From an uncultured Alistipes sp. (GTDB lineage Bacteria; Bacteroidota; Bacteroidia; Bacteroidales; Rikenellaceae): a stretch of 64,000 nucleotides of DNA. This document shows, piece by piece, positions 22,770 to 32,017 of this stretch. The translations under genes were made by a program, and so were the position numbers. The stretch spans positions 1-64,000 of the forward strand of contig CALLRW010000023.1 in NCBI GenBank assembly GCA_938014215.1, given 5' to 3'. Each line of letters opens with the position of its first letter. Position 1 is the stretch's first letter. Under the pieces are notes generated by a model. It made no database searches, was not told where the DNA came from, and saw nothing but the letters and a program-made list of their open reading frames with translations.

Positions 22770-24524
22770 ATGAAAAAATACCTTTTATACCTGATGGCCG
22801 GCGCCGTGCTGGGCGGGCTTTGCAGCTGCGAAGACCAACTCGACCGCTATCCCAAGGACCGGCTTTCGCCCGAGAACTTCTTTCACAACGAGGACGAGTG
22901 CCAGCTCTACACCAACGATTTCTACACGATGTTCCCCGACGGATCGGGCATCTACGGCGAGACGGCCGACATCATCGCCAAGAAGACCCTGACGAACGAG
23001 GTGCTGGGCAACCGTACGGTTCCCGCCACGGCCAGCACCTGGACGTGGACCAAGCTGCGCGACATCAACTTCTTCCTCGAGTACGCGTCGAACTGCGACG
23101 ACGAGGACGTGCGGCTCGAATACGAGGGGGTTGCGCGCTTCTTCCGGGCCTACTTCTACTTCGAGAAGGTGAAGTACTACGGCGACGTGCCCTGGGTCGA
23201 CCGTCCGCTCGATGCCAGCGACCCGCTGCTCTTCGAGAAGGGGCGCGACTCCCGCAAGCTGGTCATGGAGAAGATCATCGAGGATCTTGACTTTGCGATC
23301 CTCCACCTCCCGGCCGAGAAGCAGATCTACCGCGTGACCCGCTGGACGGCCCTGGCGCTGAAGAGCCGGGCCTGCCTCTTCGAGGGGACCTTCCGCAAGT
23401 ACCACGATCTGGGCGACTACGAGGAGTGCCTCCGGGAGTGTGTCGATGCCTCGGAGCGGTTCATCCGCGAGAGCGGCTACACGATCTACACGGGCGGCAC
23501 GACCCCCTATCTGGATCTCTTCTCGTCGCTCAAGGCCAAGGATTCGGAGATCATCCTGGCCCGTTCGTACAACTCGGCCATCGGCCTGAAGCACGACGTG
23601 AACGGTTATCTGACCGGTGTGACGATGGGTCAGCCCGGACTGCTGAAGAACATCGTCAACATGTACCTGATGAAGGACGGCACGCCGTTCACCTCGCAGG
23701 CCGGCTGGGAGACGATGCCCTTCGTCGAGGAGTGCCGCAACCGCGACGGCCGCTTTGCCCAGACGCTGCGTACGCCCGGCTACAGGCGGATCGACGACAC
23801 GGCCGAATCGGCCCCCAATCTGGCGGCGACGATGACCGGATACCAGCTGATCAAGTACCTGCAGTCGGCCAAGTACGACTCCTACAATGCGTCGATGAAC
23901 GACCTGCCGCTCTTCCGCACGGCGGAGGTCTACCTCAACTACGCCGAGGCGAAGGCCGAACTGGGGACGCTGACCCAGGCGGACATCGATCTGACGATCA
24001 AGCCGCTGCGCGATCGTGCCGGGGTGACCAACCTCTCGCTGGAGCAGGCCAACGCCCATCCTGATCCCTACCTGGCCTCGGCCGAGACGGGCTATGCCAA
24101 CGTCACGGGTGCGAACCAGGGTGTGATCCTCGAGATCCGCCGCGAGCGCACGGTCGAGCTGCTGATGGAGAACCTGCGCTACTGGGACATCATGCGCTGG
24201 AAGGAGGGCAAACGCTTCGAGCATCCCTTCACGGGGATCTATTTCCCCGGTCCGGGCAGCTACGATCTGAACGAGGACGGCGTGGACGACGTCTGCATCT
24301 GGTCGGGTACCAAACCCGAGACCTCGGCGGCGACCGTCTACGAGTTGGGCAAGGATATCTTCCTGACGGAGGGCGATCACGGCAACATCATCATCCATAC
24401 GAGCTACGAGCGTACGTGGAACGAGGATCGGGACTATCTCTATCCGATTCCGACCGATGACCGTGTCCTCACGCAGGGCGCCATCACCCAGAATCCGGGG
24501 TGGAACGACGGATTGAACTTTTAG
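22770..24524 (+). CDS. SusD/RagB-type nutrient-binding lipoprotein
   Basis: A 584-residue lipoprotein (GGLCSC, Cys18) with the SusD fold: TPR-like helices (FFRAYFYFEKVKYYGDVPWVDRPL around 120-145 in outline; RWTALALKSRACLFEGT near 190) and a C-terminal region containing RRERTVELLMENLRYWDIMRWKEGK in outline and YPIPTDDR near the end. It forms the lid of the SusC transporter and binds the glycan at the cell surface. Co-transcribed with susC (13-base gap). Confidence 0.93.
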   Translation: MKKYLLYLMAGAVLGGLCSCEDQLDRYPKDRLSPENFFHNEDECQLYTNDFYTMFPDGSGIYGETADIIAKKTLTNEVLGNRTVPATASTWTWTKLRDINFFLEYASNCDDEDVRLEYEGVARFFRAYFYFEKVKYYGDVPWVDRPLDASDPLLFEKGRDSRKLVMEKIIEDLDFAILHLPAEKQIYRVTRWTALALKSRACLFEGTFRKYHDLGDYEECLRECVDASERFIRESGYTIYTGGTTPYLDLFSSLKAKDSEIILARSYNSAIGLKHDVNGYLTGVTMGQPGLLKNIVNMYLMKDGTPFTSQAGWETMPFVEECRNRDGRFAQTLRTPGYRRIDDTAESAPNLAATMTGYQLIKYLQSAKYDSYNASMNDLPLFRTAEVYLNYAEAKAELGTLTQADIDLTIKPLRDRAGVTNLSLEQANAHPDPYLASAETGYANVTGANQGVILEIRRERTVELLMENLRYWDIMRWKEGKRFEHPFTGIYFPGPGSYDLNEDGVDDVCIWSGTKPETSAATVYELGKDIFLTEGDHGNIIIHTSYERTWNEDRDYLYPIPTDDRVLTQGAITQNPGWNDGLNF

Positions 24525-24548
24525 TGGTAAACCTTAAAACGCATAGAC

Positions 24549-25424
24549 ATGAAATTTTCCAAGTTCATATTATCGACCCTCTGCAGCTGCAGCCTGTGCC
24601 TGTCGGCCGCGGCCTGTTCCGAACTGAAAGGGGACAATTCCGACTACGATTTCGGCGATACGACCTCCGAACTTCCGGCCGATCCCTACGAGGAGCAGGG
24701 CTACGGGCGTCTGCCCAACTCCGTCCGGCTGGCGACCTACAACACGCACCGTTGCGAAGGGTGGACGCAGAATTCGGGTACCGACCGGGCCAATTACGAC
24801 AACACGGCCAAGGTCATCTCGCTGATGGATCCCGACGTGATAGCGCTTCAGGAGCTGGACAAGAACACCACCTGGCATGCGACCGACCAGCTGCAGGAGC
24901 TGGCCGACCGGACGGGTCTGAAGCCCTACTACTGCAAGACTATCGACTATCGCGGTGGTGACTACGGTATCGGCATCCTCACGAAGCTCGAGCCGCGGCA
25001 GACCCATTCGGGGGATCTTCCGGGCCAGGAGCCGCGCAAGTTCTTCCTGGTGGAGTTCGACGATTTCATCTTCATCGCCACCCACTTCTGCCATGTTTCC
25101 GACGAGAACCGCGCGCAGTCGTTCGAGATCATTACGAAGTACATTGCCGACAACTACGCCTCGTGGACCAAGCCGATCTATCTGGCGGGCGACCTCAATA
25201 CGTCGAAGCTGCCCGAAGCGGCGCTCGAATCGTGGCAGGTCATCAGCACCTCGGCCAATACGTTCGTCAACACGGCGTCGCCTTCGCGGATCGACTACAT
25301 TCTGGTCTACACGAAGAACCATCCGACGTTCGAGGTGCTGGGGACGGCCGTCCCCTCGTACGAGCAGATCAACGTGTCGACCGTTTCCGATCACCTTCCC
25401 GTATTGGTGGATCTCAAAAAGTAG
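24549..25424 (+). CDS. Endonuclease/exonuclease/phosphatase-family lipoprotein
   Basis: A 291-residue lipoprotein (signal peptide ending SAAACS) with the EEP fold: RLATYNTHR (Asn metal ligand), IALQELD (catalytic Glu), GIGILTKLE, FIATHFCHV, a PIYLAGDLNT motif (Asp and Asn), and SRIDYIL plus SDHLPV (Asp-His) at the C-terminus. All key residues of this phosphodiesterase/phosphatase superfamily are present. It sits between susD and the BACON gene (24-base and 6-base gaps), so it acts within this locus, perhaps on a phosphate-bearing glycan or lipid, or to release phosphate. The substrate cannot be deduced. Confidence 0.88.
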   Translation: MKFSKFILSTLCSCSLCLSAAACSELKGDNSDYDFGDTTSELPADPYEEQGYGRLPNSVRLATYNTHRCEGWTQNSGTDRANYDNTAKVISLMDPDVIALQELDKNTTWHATDQLQELADRTGLKPYYCKTIDYRGGDYGIGILTKLEPRQTHSGDLPGQEPRKFFLVEFDDFIFIATHFCHVSDENRAQSFEIITKYIADNYASWTKPIYLAGDLNTSKLPEAALESWQVISTSANTFVNTASPSRIDYILVYTKNHPTFEVLGTAVPSYEQINVSTVSDHLPVLVDLKK

Positions 25425-25430
25425 CCGGTT

Positions 25431-27674
25431 ATGAAACGGAATCTGATGAATCGTCTCATCCGCTGGACGGCTTTTCTGGCGGTGATGCTCCTTGCCGGAG
25501 CCTGCAAGGAGGAGGTCGCGCTGCCGCGGAAATCGATCGCGTTGAGTACGCATAACATTTTGGCTCCGTCGTTTGCCACGTCGTTCACCTTCGACGTCGA
25601 GGCCAACTGCGACTGGGAGATCACGGTGACGGGCGACGATCCTTCGTGGCTCAGCCTCTCGACGACCTCCGACACGGGACTGGCCTCCGTCACGGCGACG
25701 CTGCTCGACAACGAGACCGCTGCGAGCCGCACCCTGACGCTGCGGGTTGCCGCCCGCCGCGATGCCTCCGTGGCCGAGGAGCTGCGTTTCGTCCAGGCGG
25801 CTGCCGCAGCGGAGGGTTATATGGGCATTCCCGACCTGAAGGCGCTGGCCGCCGAGGGTGAGTATGTGGTTCCGGAGGATGTGAAGCTGCGGGGCGTTGT
25901 TGTCTCGAGCGTTCAGGACGACAACTACTTCGAGGATTGCCTGGCGCTCCAGGGGGCGCCCGAGCCCGGTTGCGGCATCACGCTGCGCTGCGACGAAAAG
26001 CTCTTCTACAACATGGGCGAGGAGCTTGAGATCGCATTGAAGGGGGCCGTCGTTTCGCGGAACCCGCAGACCGGCGTGATGGAGCTCAAGCCGGCGTCGG
26101 ACGACTGCATCACCCGCTCCGAGACCACGCAGGTGACGGCCGAGGCGCTGGAGGTCACCTACGAGGAGCTCCGTTCGGGGCTCTACGAGTCGATGTACGT
26201 CGGCATCTATTCGCAGGTCCGCACCCCGGAGGAGGGGACGCTGAGCGACCTGACGATGATGGACAACCCGACGATGCAGGATCCCGACAACAACCAGTTC
26301 CGGATGCTTTCGTCGCAGGGTGCCTCGTTCGGCATCGATCCCGTGCCGGATGGCAGCGGCGTGCTGTGCGGCATCGCCGTTCCCGACGGCGGCAACTGGG
26401 CCGTCCGTCCCTGCACGGCCGCGGACAAGGAGCTGTCGGGGTTGCGTTTCGGCGCATCGGTCGGCATCCGTCTGCCGTATATCTTCTCGTTCTACGCCGC
26501 CTCGCAGAGCAACAAGGACTGCAAGTACGTCACCGTGACCGACGGAACGTTCAGCAAGCTGGGCGCCGACTTCAAGGTTGTGGACAAGAATGCCGACATG
26601 GGCGTTGTTCTGACGGCCCAGGTGGCGGCGAACTCCACCAGCTCGCAGTTCCGACTGACGCACTGGGCCGATGAGGCGGCTCACGACAACATCCCCGCCA
26701 AGTCGATGGTCTACGGACAGGACTCCTACTTCCTCTTCACGATTCCCGTGGCGGAGGATCTTCCGTCGACGCTCCGCATCTCGTTCGGACTCTCCGGTAC
26801 GGGCGGTGCGCCGAAGAACTGGGCGCTGGCCTATTCGACCGACGGCGAGCGCTTTGTCACGCCGGCCGACAAGTCGACGGCGATCTCGATTCCGTCGGGC
26901 ATCAGCGTCAGTGGTTTCTACTACTACTTTACGGTGCCGCTGACCCCTGAGATGCCGGTGACGAAGGGTCAGACGCTGCTGCTGAAGCTCTACCCGACGG
27001 ACAACGTCAGCTGCAACGGCGGCACGGCGGGCTACAACTCCGATTCGCGTCTGCACTCGTGTCTGGTGATCGAAGCCATGCCGTCGTTCGAGACGGCGGT
27101 GCCCGCCGGAGCGATCTACTTCGAGCCCTTCGACGGTCTGACCGAGGGTCTGGACTACCTCTACGGCGACAAGCTGGCCGCCATGCTCAACGACTGCGGC
27201 AGCGACATCGCGGATTGGGACTCGTCGTTGCGGAACGGTCTGTCGGGCACCAACGTCCGTCAGCGTCCGGGCTATGCTCAGATCGGCTACGTCGAGTCGC
27301 AGGCCGTTGCGCGTGCCAACTATGTCAACCAGGTCGGAGCGCTGCTGACGCCGGCCCTGGGAGCCGAAGGGACGCTGAAGCTCTCGTTCCGGGCGATGGC
27401 CTACAAGACCTGCGCGGACCGTCCCAAGGCCAAGGCCGGCGAGCCCAAGGACAAGAAGGGCGACCTGACCTCGATCGTTGTCGAGGTGATCGGCGGCGGT
27501 ACGATCGACGGAGCGACGCGCAAGGTGATCGACGGCCTGTCGACGACGCAGTTCGACACCTACTCGCTGACGATCGACCAGGCGACGGCCTCCACGCAGC
27601 TGCGCTTCACGAGCGATGCGGCGGCCGACGACTTCTCGCGCTGGTTCATCGATGATATTTGTGTAACCCGATAA
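25431..27674 (+). CDS. BACON/DUF5689-type surface lipoprotein
   Basis: A 747-residue lipoprotein (LLAGAC, Cys26). A BACON-like domain (about 40-125; FTFDVEANCDWEITVTGDDPSWLSL in outline) is followed by a DUF5689/OB-like region (about 130-330; LRGVVVSSVQDDNYFEDCLALQG) and further beta-rich modules to residue 747, including a final segment near 570-747 resembling a jelly-roll/choice-of-anchor domain (IYFEPFDG). Such proteins are commonly surface glycan-binding proteins (SGBPs) of PULs. No catalytic motif is visible. It starts 6 bases after the EEP gene. Confidence 0.8.
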   Translation: MKRNLMNRLIRWTAFLAVMLLAGACKEEVALPRKSIALSTHNILAPSFATSFTFDVEANCDWEITVTGDDPSWLSLSTTSDTGLASVTATLLDNETAASRTLTLRVAARRDASVAEELRFVQAAAAAEGYMGIPDLKALAAEGEYVVPEDVKLRGVVVSSVQDDNYFEDCLALQGAPEPGCGITLRCDEKLFYNMGEELEIALKGAVVSRNPQTGVMELKPASDDCITRSETTQVTAEALEVTYEELRSGLYESMYVGIYSQVRTPEEGTLSDLTMMDNPTMQDPDNNQFRMLSSQGASFGIDPVPDGSGVLCGIAVPDGGNWAVRPCTAADKELSGLRFGASVGIRLPYIFSFYAASQSNKDCKYVTVTDGTFSKLGADFKVVDKNADMGVVLTAQVAANSTSSQFRLTHWADEAAHDNIPAKSMVYGQDSYFLFTIPVAEDLPSTLRISFGLSGTGGAPKNWALAYSTDGERFVTPADKSTAISIPSGISVSGFYYYFTVPLTPEMPVTKGQTLLLKLYPTDNVSCNGGTAGYNSDSRLHSCLVIEAMPSFETAVPAGAIYFEPFDGLTEGLDYLYGDKLAAMLNDCGSDIADWDSSLRNGLSGTNVRQRPGYAQIGYVESQAVARANYVNQVGALLTPALGAEGTLKLSFRAMAYKTCADRPKAKAGEPKDKKGDLTSIVVEVIGGGTIDGATRKVIDGLSTTQFDTYSLTIDQATASTQLRFTSDAAADDFSRWFIDDICVTR

Positions 27675-27687
27675 TTCATTTTCATGC

Positions 27688-27727
27688 GGAGGAGGGGCCC
27701 GACCGGAACAGTGCGGGCTCTTCCTCC
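27688..27727 (+). terminator. Intercistronic hairpin before the GH3 gene
   Basis: A 14-bp stem (GGAGGAGGGGCCCG with CGGGCTCTTCCTCC, two G-U pairs) and 12-base loop sits between the BACON and GH3 genes. There is no T run, so it may slow or partly end transcription, or protect the upstream mRNA. Confidence 0.5.
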
Positions 27728-27741
27728 CGATTTCAGAACCT

Positions 27742-29841
27742 ATGATTCGAAACATTCTGTTATCCTGCGCGGTGGGTTGCCTGGGCCTGACCGCCGCCGC
27801 ACAACCCGCAGTCGGTTGGGACGAGGCCTATCGCCAGGCCGATTCGCTGATCTCGGGGCTCACGCTCGACGAGAAGATCCACTTCATGCGGGGTTACTCC
27901 TCGTTCTTCTTCTATGGGGTTCCCGGGAAGGGGATTCCCTACCTCTATCTTTCGGATGCCACGCAGGGTGTCCATCTGCGCAACAACCTGCCCGACCGGA
28001 CGATGGTCCGTCAGCTCGAGCGGTCGACGGCCTTTCCGTCGCCGATCATGCTGGCCTCGACGTTCGATCCCGAACTGGCCTACCGCTATGCCGAGGCCGT
28101 GGGGGAGGAGTGCCGGGCCGGGGGCATCGAGGTGCTGCTGGGCCCTGGAGTGAACATCACGCGCAATGCCCAGTGCGGCCGCAACTTCGAATACCTCGGC
28201 GAGGATCCCTGCCTGGCTTCGGCGCTGACGGCCGCCTACGTGCGGGGCATGCAGTCGACGGGAACGGCCGCCTGCCTGAAGCACTTCATCGGCAACGAGA
28301 CGGAGTTCTACCGCCGGCGTTCGAATTCGCTGATCGACGAGCGGGCGCTGCATGAGATCTACATGCCTGCCTTCCGGGCCGGCATCGAGGCAGGTGCCGC
28401 CTACGTGATGACCTCCTACAACCGGCTCAACGGCGAGTGGACGGGACAGGATACGCGCGTCATCGAAGGGCTTCTGCGCGGCGAACTGGGTTTCCGGGGA
28501 TGTGTGATGAGTGACTGGCGTTCGGTCTACGACACGGAGAAGATCATCCGGAGCGGACAGAACGTTGAGATGCCGGGCCGCGACGAGCTCTTCGATGAGG
28601 TGCGCAAACTGCTCAACGAGGGGCGTATTACGGAGCAGGATATCGAGCGGATGATCCGCCCCAACCTGGCCACGGCCCTCGCATTCGGCCTCTACAAACG
28701 GGAGAAGTATGTCCCCGAGCTGCTCGACCGTTTCCCGGCCCACGCCCAACTGGCCTGCGACGTGGCGGCCCGCGGCGCCGTCCTGCTGAAGAACGACGGC
28801 ATCCTGCCGCTGGCTCCCGGACGGAAGATCCTGCTGACGGGGCGCTTCATCGATCAGATCCCGCGTACGGGCGGCAGCTCGTCGGCATCGGCCGAGGTGA
28901 TCGGTTATGACAACGTCTCGCTGCGCGAGGCGCTGCGCGCCGAGTTCGGCGACCGCGTGCAGGTGGTCGAGCACCCGACCCGCGAGGAGCTGGCCGCCGC
29001 CGACGTGGTGGTGGTTTCGGCCGGCACGATCGACGTCGAATCCTTCGAGCGGCCCTTCGCTCTTCCTTCGGCCGAGGAGCGCTTCATCCGCATGGCCGTC
29101 GAGGCGAATCCGCGTACGGTGGTGTTGGTCAACACGGGTTCGGGCATCCGCATGAGCGGCTGGAACGACCGAGCCGCCGCCATTCTCTACGGCTGGTATC
29201 CCGGCCAGAATGGCATGACGGCCCTGGCCGGCATCCTCTCCGGACGGATCAACCCCTCGGGCAAACTCCCGCTGACGATCGAGCGCGAATTCAGCGATTC
29301 GCCCGCCGCGGGGACCATGCCCGCCGGTGCGGAGTTCTACAACAAGGCTCCCCGCGCCTACAACGAGCAGATGATCCGCCTCTACGACGTCGACTACGCC
29401 GAGTCGGTGCTGGTCGGTTACCGCTGGTACGAGACCCGCGGCATCCGTCCGCTGTACCCCTTCGGGTTCGGACTCTCCTATACGACCTTCTCGCTTTCGA
29501 AGCCGCGTGCTGCCAGAAGCTTCCCCGGGAAGGAGCCGCTCAAGGTGCGTGTCACGCTGTCCAATACGGGCAAGCGGGACGGCGCCGAGGTGGTCCAGCT
29601 CTACGTTTCGCAGCGGAATCCCTCGGTGCTGCGTCCGGTGAAGGAGCTGAAGGCCTTCCGCCGGGTCGAGCTGGCGGCGGGCGAGAGCCGCGAGATCACG
29701 TTCGATCTCGACCGCGACTGCCTGGCCTACTGGGACGACAAGGCGCATGACTGGCGGGTCGATCCGGGTGAATACGTGCTTTCGCTGGGAACGTCGTCGG
29801 CCGACGTGGCCTTCGAACTGCCCGTCGAGGTGAAGAGGTAG
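27742..29841 (+). CDS. Glycoside hydrolase family 3 (beta-glucosidase/xylosidase type)
   Basis: A 699-residue enzyme with a signal peptide (about 1-20, LGLTAAAQ). The N-terminal (alpha/beta)8 domain (about 40-310) has KHFIGNETE near 180 and the nucleophile motif VMSDW (Asp258). The (alpha/beta)6-like domain (about 340-560) has AAILYGWYPGQNGMTALAGILSGRINPSGKLPLT in outline, and a fibronectin type III-like domain ends the protein (about 590-690; SLSNTGKRDGAEVVQLYV). GH3 enzymes remove terminal beta-linked sugars with retention. It is probably periplasmic. It is the only glycosidase of this locus in view, so the target is a simple beta-linked glycan or a glycoside. Confidence 0.92.
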   Translation: MIRNILLSCAVGCLGLTAAAQPAVGWDEAYRQADSLISGLTLDEKIHFMRGYSSFFFYGVPGKGIPYLYLSDATQGVHLRNNLPDRTMVRQLERSTAFPSPIMLASTFDPELAYRYAEAVGEECRAGGIEVLLGPGVNITRNAQCGRNFEYLGEDPCLASALTAAYVRGMQSTGTAACLKHFIGNETEFYRRRSNSLIDERALHEIYMPAFRAGIEAGAAYVMTSYNRLNGEWTGQDTRVIEGLLRGELGFRGCVMSDWRSVYDTEKIIRSGQNVEMPGRDELFDEVRKLLNEGRITEQDIERMIRPNLATALAFGLYKREKYVPELLDRFPAHAQLACDVAARGAVLLKNDGILPLAPGRKILLTGRFIDQIPRTGGSSSASAEVIGYDNVSLREALRAEFGDRVQVVEHPTREELAAADVVVVSAGTIDVESFERPFALPSAEERFIRMAVEANPRTVVLVNTGSGIRMSGWNDRAAAILYGWYPGQNGMTALAGILSGRINPSGKLPLTIEREFSDSPAAGTMPAGAEFYNKAPRAYNEQMIRLYDVDYAESVLVGYRWYETRGIRPLYPFGFGLSYTTFSLSKPRAARSFPGKEPLKVRVTLSNTGKRDGAEVVQLYVSQRNPSVLRPVKELKAFRRVELAAGESREITFDLDRDCLAYWDDKAHDWRVDPGEYVLSLGTSSADVAFELPVEVKR

Positions 29842-29897
29842 CATGCAGCCCGGCCGGGGCGGCCATGCGTCACCCCTGCCTGGTAACGTGAATCGTC

Positions 29898-29931
29898 GGA
29901 CCCGGGGAGGAGCCCCGGGTCCGAATTTTTT
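29898..29931 (+). terminator. Terminator of the GH3 locus
   Basis: GGACCCGGGG pairs with CCCCGGGTCC around AGGAG, followed by GAATTTTTT. Confidence 0.85.
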
Positions 29932-29986
29932 GGCCGTGTGCGGAAGATAATGGAAAAATTGCGATTCGACGATCCGAAATTTTTCG

Positions 29987-29994
29987 TACTTTTG
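29987..29994 (+). promoter_or_regulatory. Promoter -7 box TACTTTTG for the CDF gene
   Basis: An exact TAnnTTTG match 20 bp before the first ATG at 30015. Confidence 0.55.
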
Positions 29995-30014
29995 GCCGCT
30001 GTCCAAACAGCTAA

Positions 30015-30926
30015 ATGGTTTTGCGTATGTCGAACGAAGTTGAAATCAGAAAACGGAAAATCTACCACGTCACCTTTGTCGGTTTCGTGGTCAACCTGGT
30101 TCTTTCGCTGCTCAAACTGGCCGCCGGCGTGATTGGCCGAAGCGGTGCCATGGTGGCCGATGCCGTCCACTCGTTCTCCGATCTGGCGACCGACGTGGTG
30201 GTGATCGTCTTCGCACGCATCTCGTCGAAGCCCCAGGATGACAACCACGACTACGGCCACGGCAAGTATGAAACCCTGGCCACGATCCTGATCAGCCTGG
30301 CCCTCGGTATCGTCGGTATCGGCATCTGGATCAAGAGCTTCGAAGATATCCGCCACGTACTCGGAGGCGGGGTGCTGGAGCGCCCCGGCGGCATCGCCCT
30401 CGTGGCGGCCGTCGTCTCGATCGTGGTCAAGGAGCTGTTGTATCGTTATACGGCGCGTGTGGGCCGGGCCATCAACAGCCCGAGCGTCATCGCCAATGCC
30501 TGGCACCACCGCAGCGACGCCTTCTCGTCGCTGGGAACCCTCGTCGGTATCGGATGTGCCTATTTTCTGGGCGAAAAGTGGCGGATTGCGGATCCCGTTG
30601 CGGCGCTCATCGTGGGTATCTTTATCCTGAAGGTGGCCTTCGACCTGGTCCGTACGGGGCTGGGCGAACTGCTCGAACAGTCGCTGCCGGCCCAGACCGA
30701 GCAGGAGATCCTGCAGATCGTCACGTCGAATCCCGAGATCCGTGAGCCGCACAACCTGCGTACGCGCCGGATCGGAGCCTCGATAGCCATCGAGGTGCAC
30801 GTTCGTATGGACGGGCGGATGACCGTCGAACATTCGCATGCGCTGACGGTGGAGATCGAGCGTCGTCTTCGGGAGCGTTTCGGCGAGGGGACGATGATTG
30901 CCATCCACGTCGAGCCGCTCAAGTGA
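30015..30926 (+). CDS. Cation diffusion facilitator (CDF) metal exporter
   Basis: A 303-residue inner-membrane protein with six predicted helices (about 20-210) and a cytoplasmic C-terminal domain (about 215-303). Family motifs: VADAVHSFSDLATDVVV in helix II (His and Asp metal ligands), DYGHGKYET in the loop, and NAWHHRSDAFSS in helix V (second His/Asp pair). It should export Zn2+, Fe2+ or a similar divalent ion in exchange for protons. ATG 30027 (MSNEVEIRK) is an equally good start. It stands alone, between the GH3 terminator and a sigma-factor gene. Confidence 0.9.
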   Translation: MVLRMSNEVEIRKRKIYHVTFVGFVVNLVLSLLKLAAGVIGRSGAMVADAVHSFSDLATDVVVIVFARISSKPQDDNHDYGHGKYETLATILISLALGIVGIGIWIKSFEDIRHVLGGGVLERPGGIALVAAVVSIVVKELLYRYTARVGRAINSPSVIANAWHHRSDAFSSLGTLVGIGCAYFLGEKWRIADPVAALIVGIFILKVAFDLVRTGLGELLEQSLPAQTEQEILQIVTSNPEIREPHNLRTRRIGASIAIEVHVRMDGRMTVEHSHALTVEIERRLRERFGEGTMIAIHVEPLK

Positions 30927-31003
30927 GCGGCCGGACATTCGGGGCATGATATTTGCTGTTTTTTCTCCGCAAAGAGCCGAAATTGTGCGAAAGAGTAGAA
31001 AAA

Positions 31004-31035
31004 TTTGTTTTTTTGGGAGAAAATGTTTACCTTGC
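31004..31035 (+). promoter_or_regulatory. Promoter TTTG-N20-TACCTTGC for the sigma-factor gene
   Basis: TTTG at 31004-31007 and TACCTTGC at 31028-31035 have the canonical 20-bp spacing, with mismatches in the last two -7 bases. The leader would be about 120 nt. Confidence 0.5.
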
Positions 31036-31163
31036 GGGCGTAAAGACCCTTTCCAAGAAACGATGAGCGGGGCTTGCATATTGTGATATTATACCATAAC
31101 GCTTAAAAAAAGATTGCCTATCGGAAAAAGTCTACTCTTTGTAACTAATTGGGAGAGAAGAGT

Positions 31164-31748
31164 ATGAACGTGCAAGTATTAAGTGATCAGGCATTGCTTA
31201 ATCGCTACCTTTCCGGGGACCGGAGCGCTATGTCCCAACTCATCGAACGTCACAGCCGGCGGGTTCGCGACTATATCAACATGATGGTCAAGGACCGCGA
31301 CGTGGCCGATGATATTTTCCAGGAGACATTTATCAAAGCCGTCCGCGTGATCGACGAGGGCCGTTATACGGATAACGGCAAGTTTCTGTCGTGGATTCTC
31401 CGTATTGCTCACAATCAGGTGATCGACCATTTCCGGGCGCAGCGTCAGGACAAGGCCGTGAGCGAGTCCGATGCGGGTTTCGACATGCTCGGGACGCTGA
31501 AGTTTGCCGAGCGGACGGTCGAGGATTCGATGGTCAGCGATCAGATCGAGCGTGATGTGCGCGCATTGGTTGATCAACTGCCCGAGGAGCAGCGCGAAGT
31601 GGTGATGATGCGCTATTTTTCGGGGCTGAGTTTCAAGGATATCGCCGAGCAGACGAACGTCAGCATCAATACGGCGCTGGGGCGGATGCGTTATGCGCTG
31701 ATCAACCTGCGGCGGATGATCAAGGAAAAAAATCTGATTCTCTGCTGA
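31164..31748 (+). CDS. ECF-type sigma-70 factor (RpoE-like)
   Basis: A 194-residue sigma factor: region 2 (about 15-85; RVRDYINMMVKDRDVADDIFQETF in outline, then GKFLSWILRIAHNQVIDHFR) and region 4 (about 125-185; LPEEQREVVMMRYFSGLSFKDIAEQTNVS in outline). The ATG at 31164 follows a good ribosome-binding sequence (GGGAGAGAAG); the in-frame TTG at 31149 is upstream of that site and is rejected. No FecR or zinc anti-sigma gene is adjacent. A 50-codon ORF follows 68 bases later and may be linked to its regulation. Confidence 0.92.
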   Translation: MNVQVLSDQALLNRYLSGDRSAMSQLIERHSRRVRDYINMMVKDRDVADDIFQETFIKAVRVIDEGRYTDNGKFLSWILRIAHNQVIDHFRAQRQDKAVSESDAGFDMLGTLKFAERTVEDSMVSDQIERDVRALVDQLPEEQREVVMMRYFSGLSFKDIAEQTNVSINTALGRMRYALINLRRMIKEKNLILC

Positions 31749-31816
31749 CGCGGTACACAATATTCCCTTCCGGGGCGCGTTATATTACCGAAGCAACCAA
31801 GATAACGACAACGCCT

Positions 31817-31969
31817 ATGGAGGATCTTGACAAAAATGAAGTTTCTGAAAACAACGGCATCTCCGAAGACGAGGATTTGTTGATGCGGGAGGTAATTCAG
31901 GGGGATGCGGATTTATACTATCTACACCATTACCTCTCGGAAGTCTTCCGAAACGGGGATAATTTTTAA
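31817..31969 (+). CDS. 50-residue acidic protein downstream of the sigma factor
   Basis: A short ORF (ATG 31817, TAA 31967-31969) of 50 residues with an acidic N-terminus (MEDLDKNEVSENNG) and an amphipathic helical part (LLMREVIQGDADLYYLHHYL). It lies 68 bases after the sigma gene and directly before a terminator, so it is within the same transcript. I do not recognise a family. An anti-sigma or accessory role is possible from position only. Confidence 0.6.
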   Translation: MEDLDKNEVSENNGISEDEDLLMREVIQGDADLYYLHHYLSEVFRNGDNF

Positions 31970-31987
31970 GGGTTAATTTTTGATGGG

Positions 31988-32017
31988 GAAGGGCGCCGTG
32001 AGGCGTCCTTCATTTTT
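31988..32017 (+). terminator. Terminator of the sigma-factor operon
   Basis: GAAGGGCGCC pairs with GGCGTCCTTC around GTGA, followed by ATTTTT. Confidence 0.85.

Noticed and set aside
31149..31163. TTG start for the sigma factor five codons upstream
   Set aside because: It lies upstream of the ribosome-binding sequence GGGAGAGAAG, which fits the ATG at 31164.
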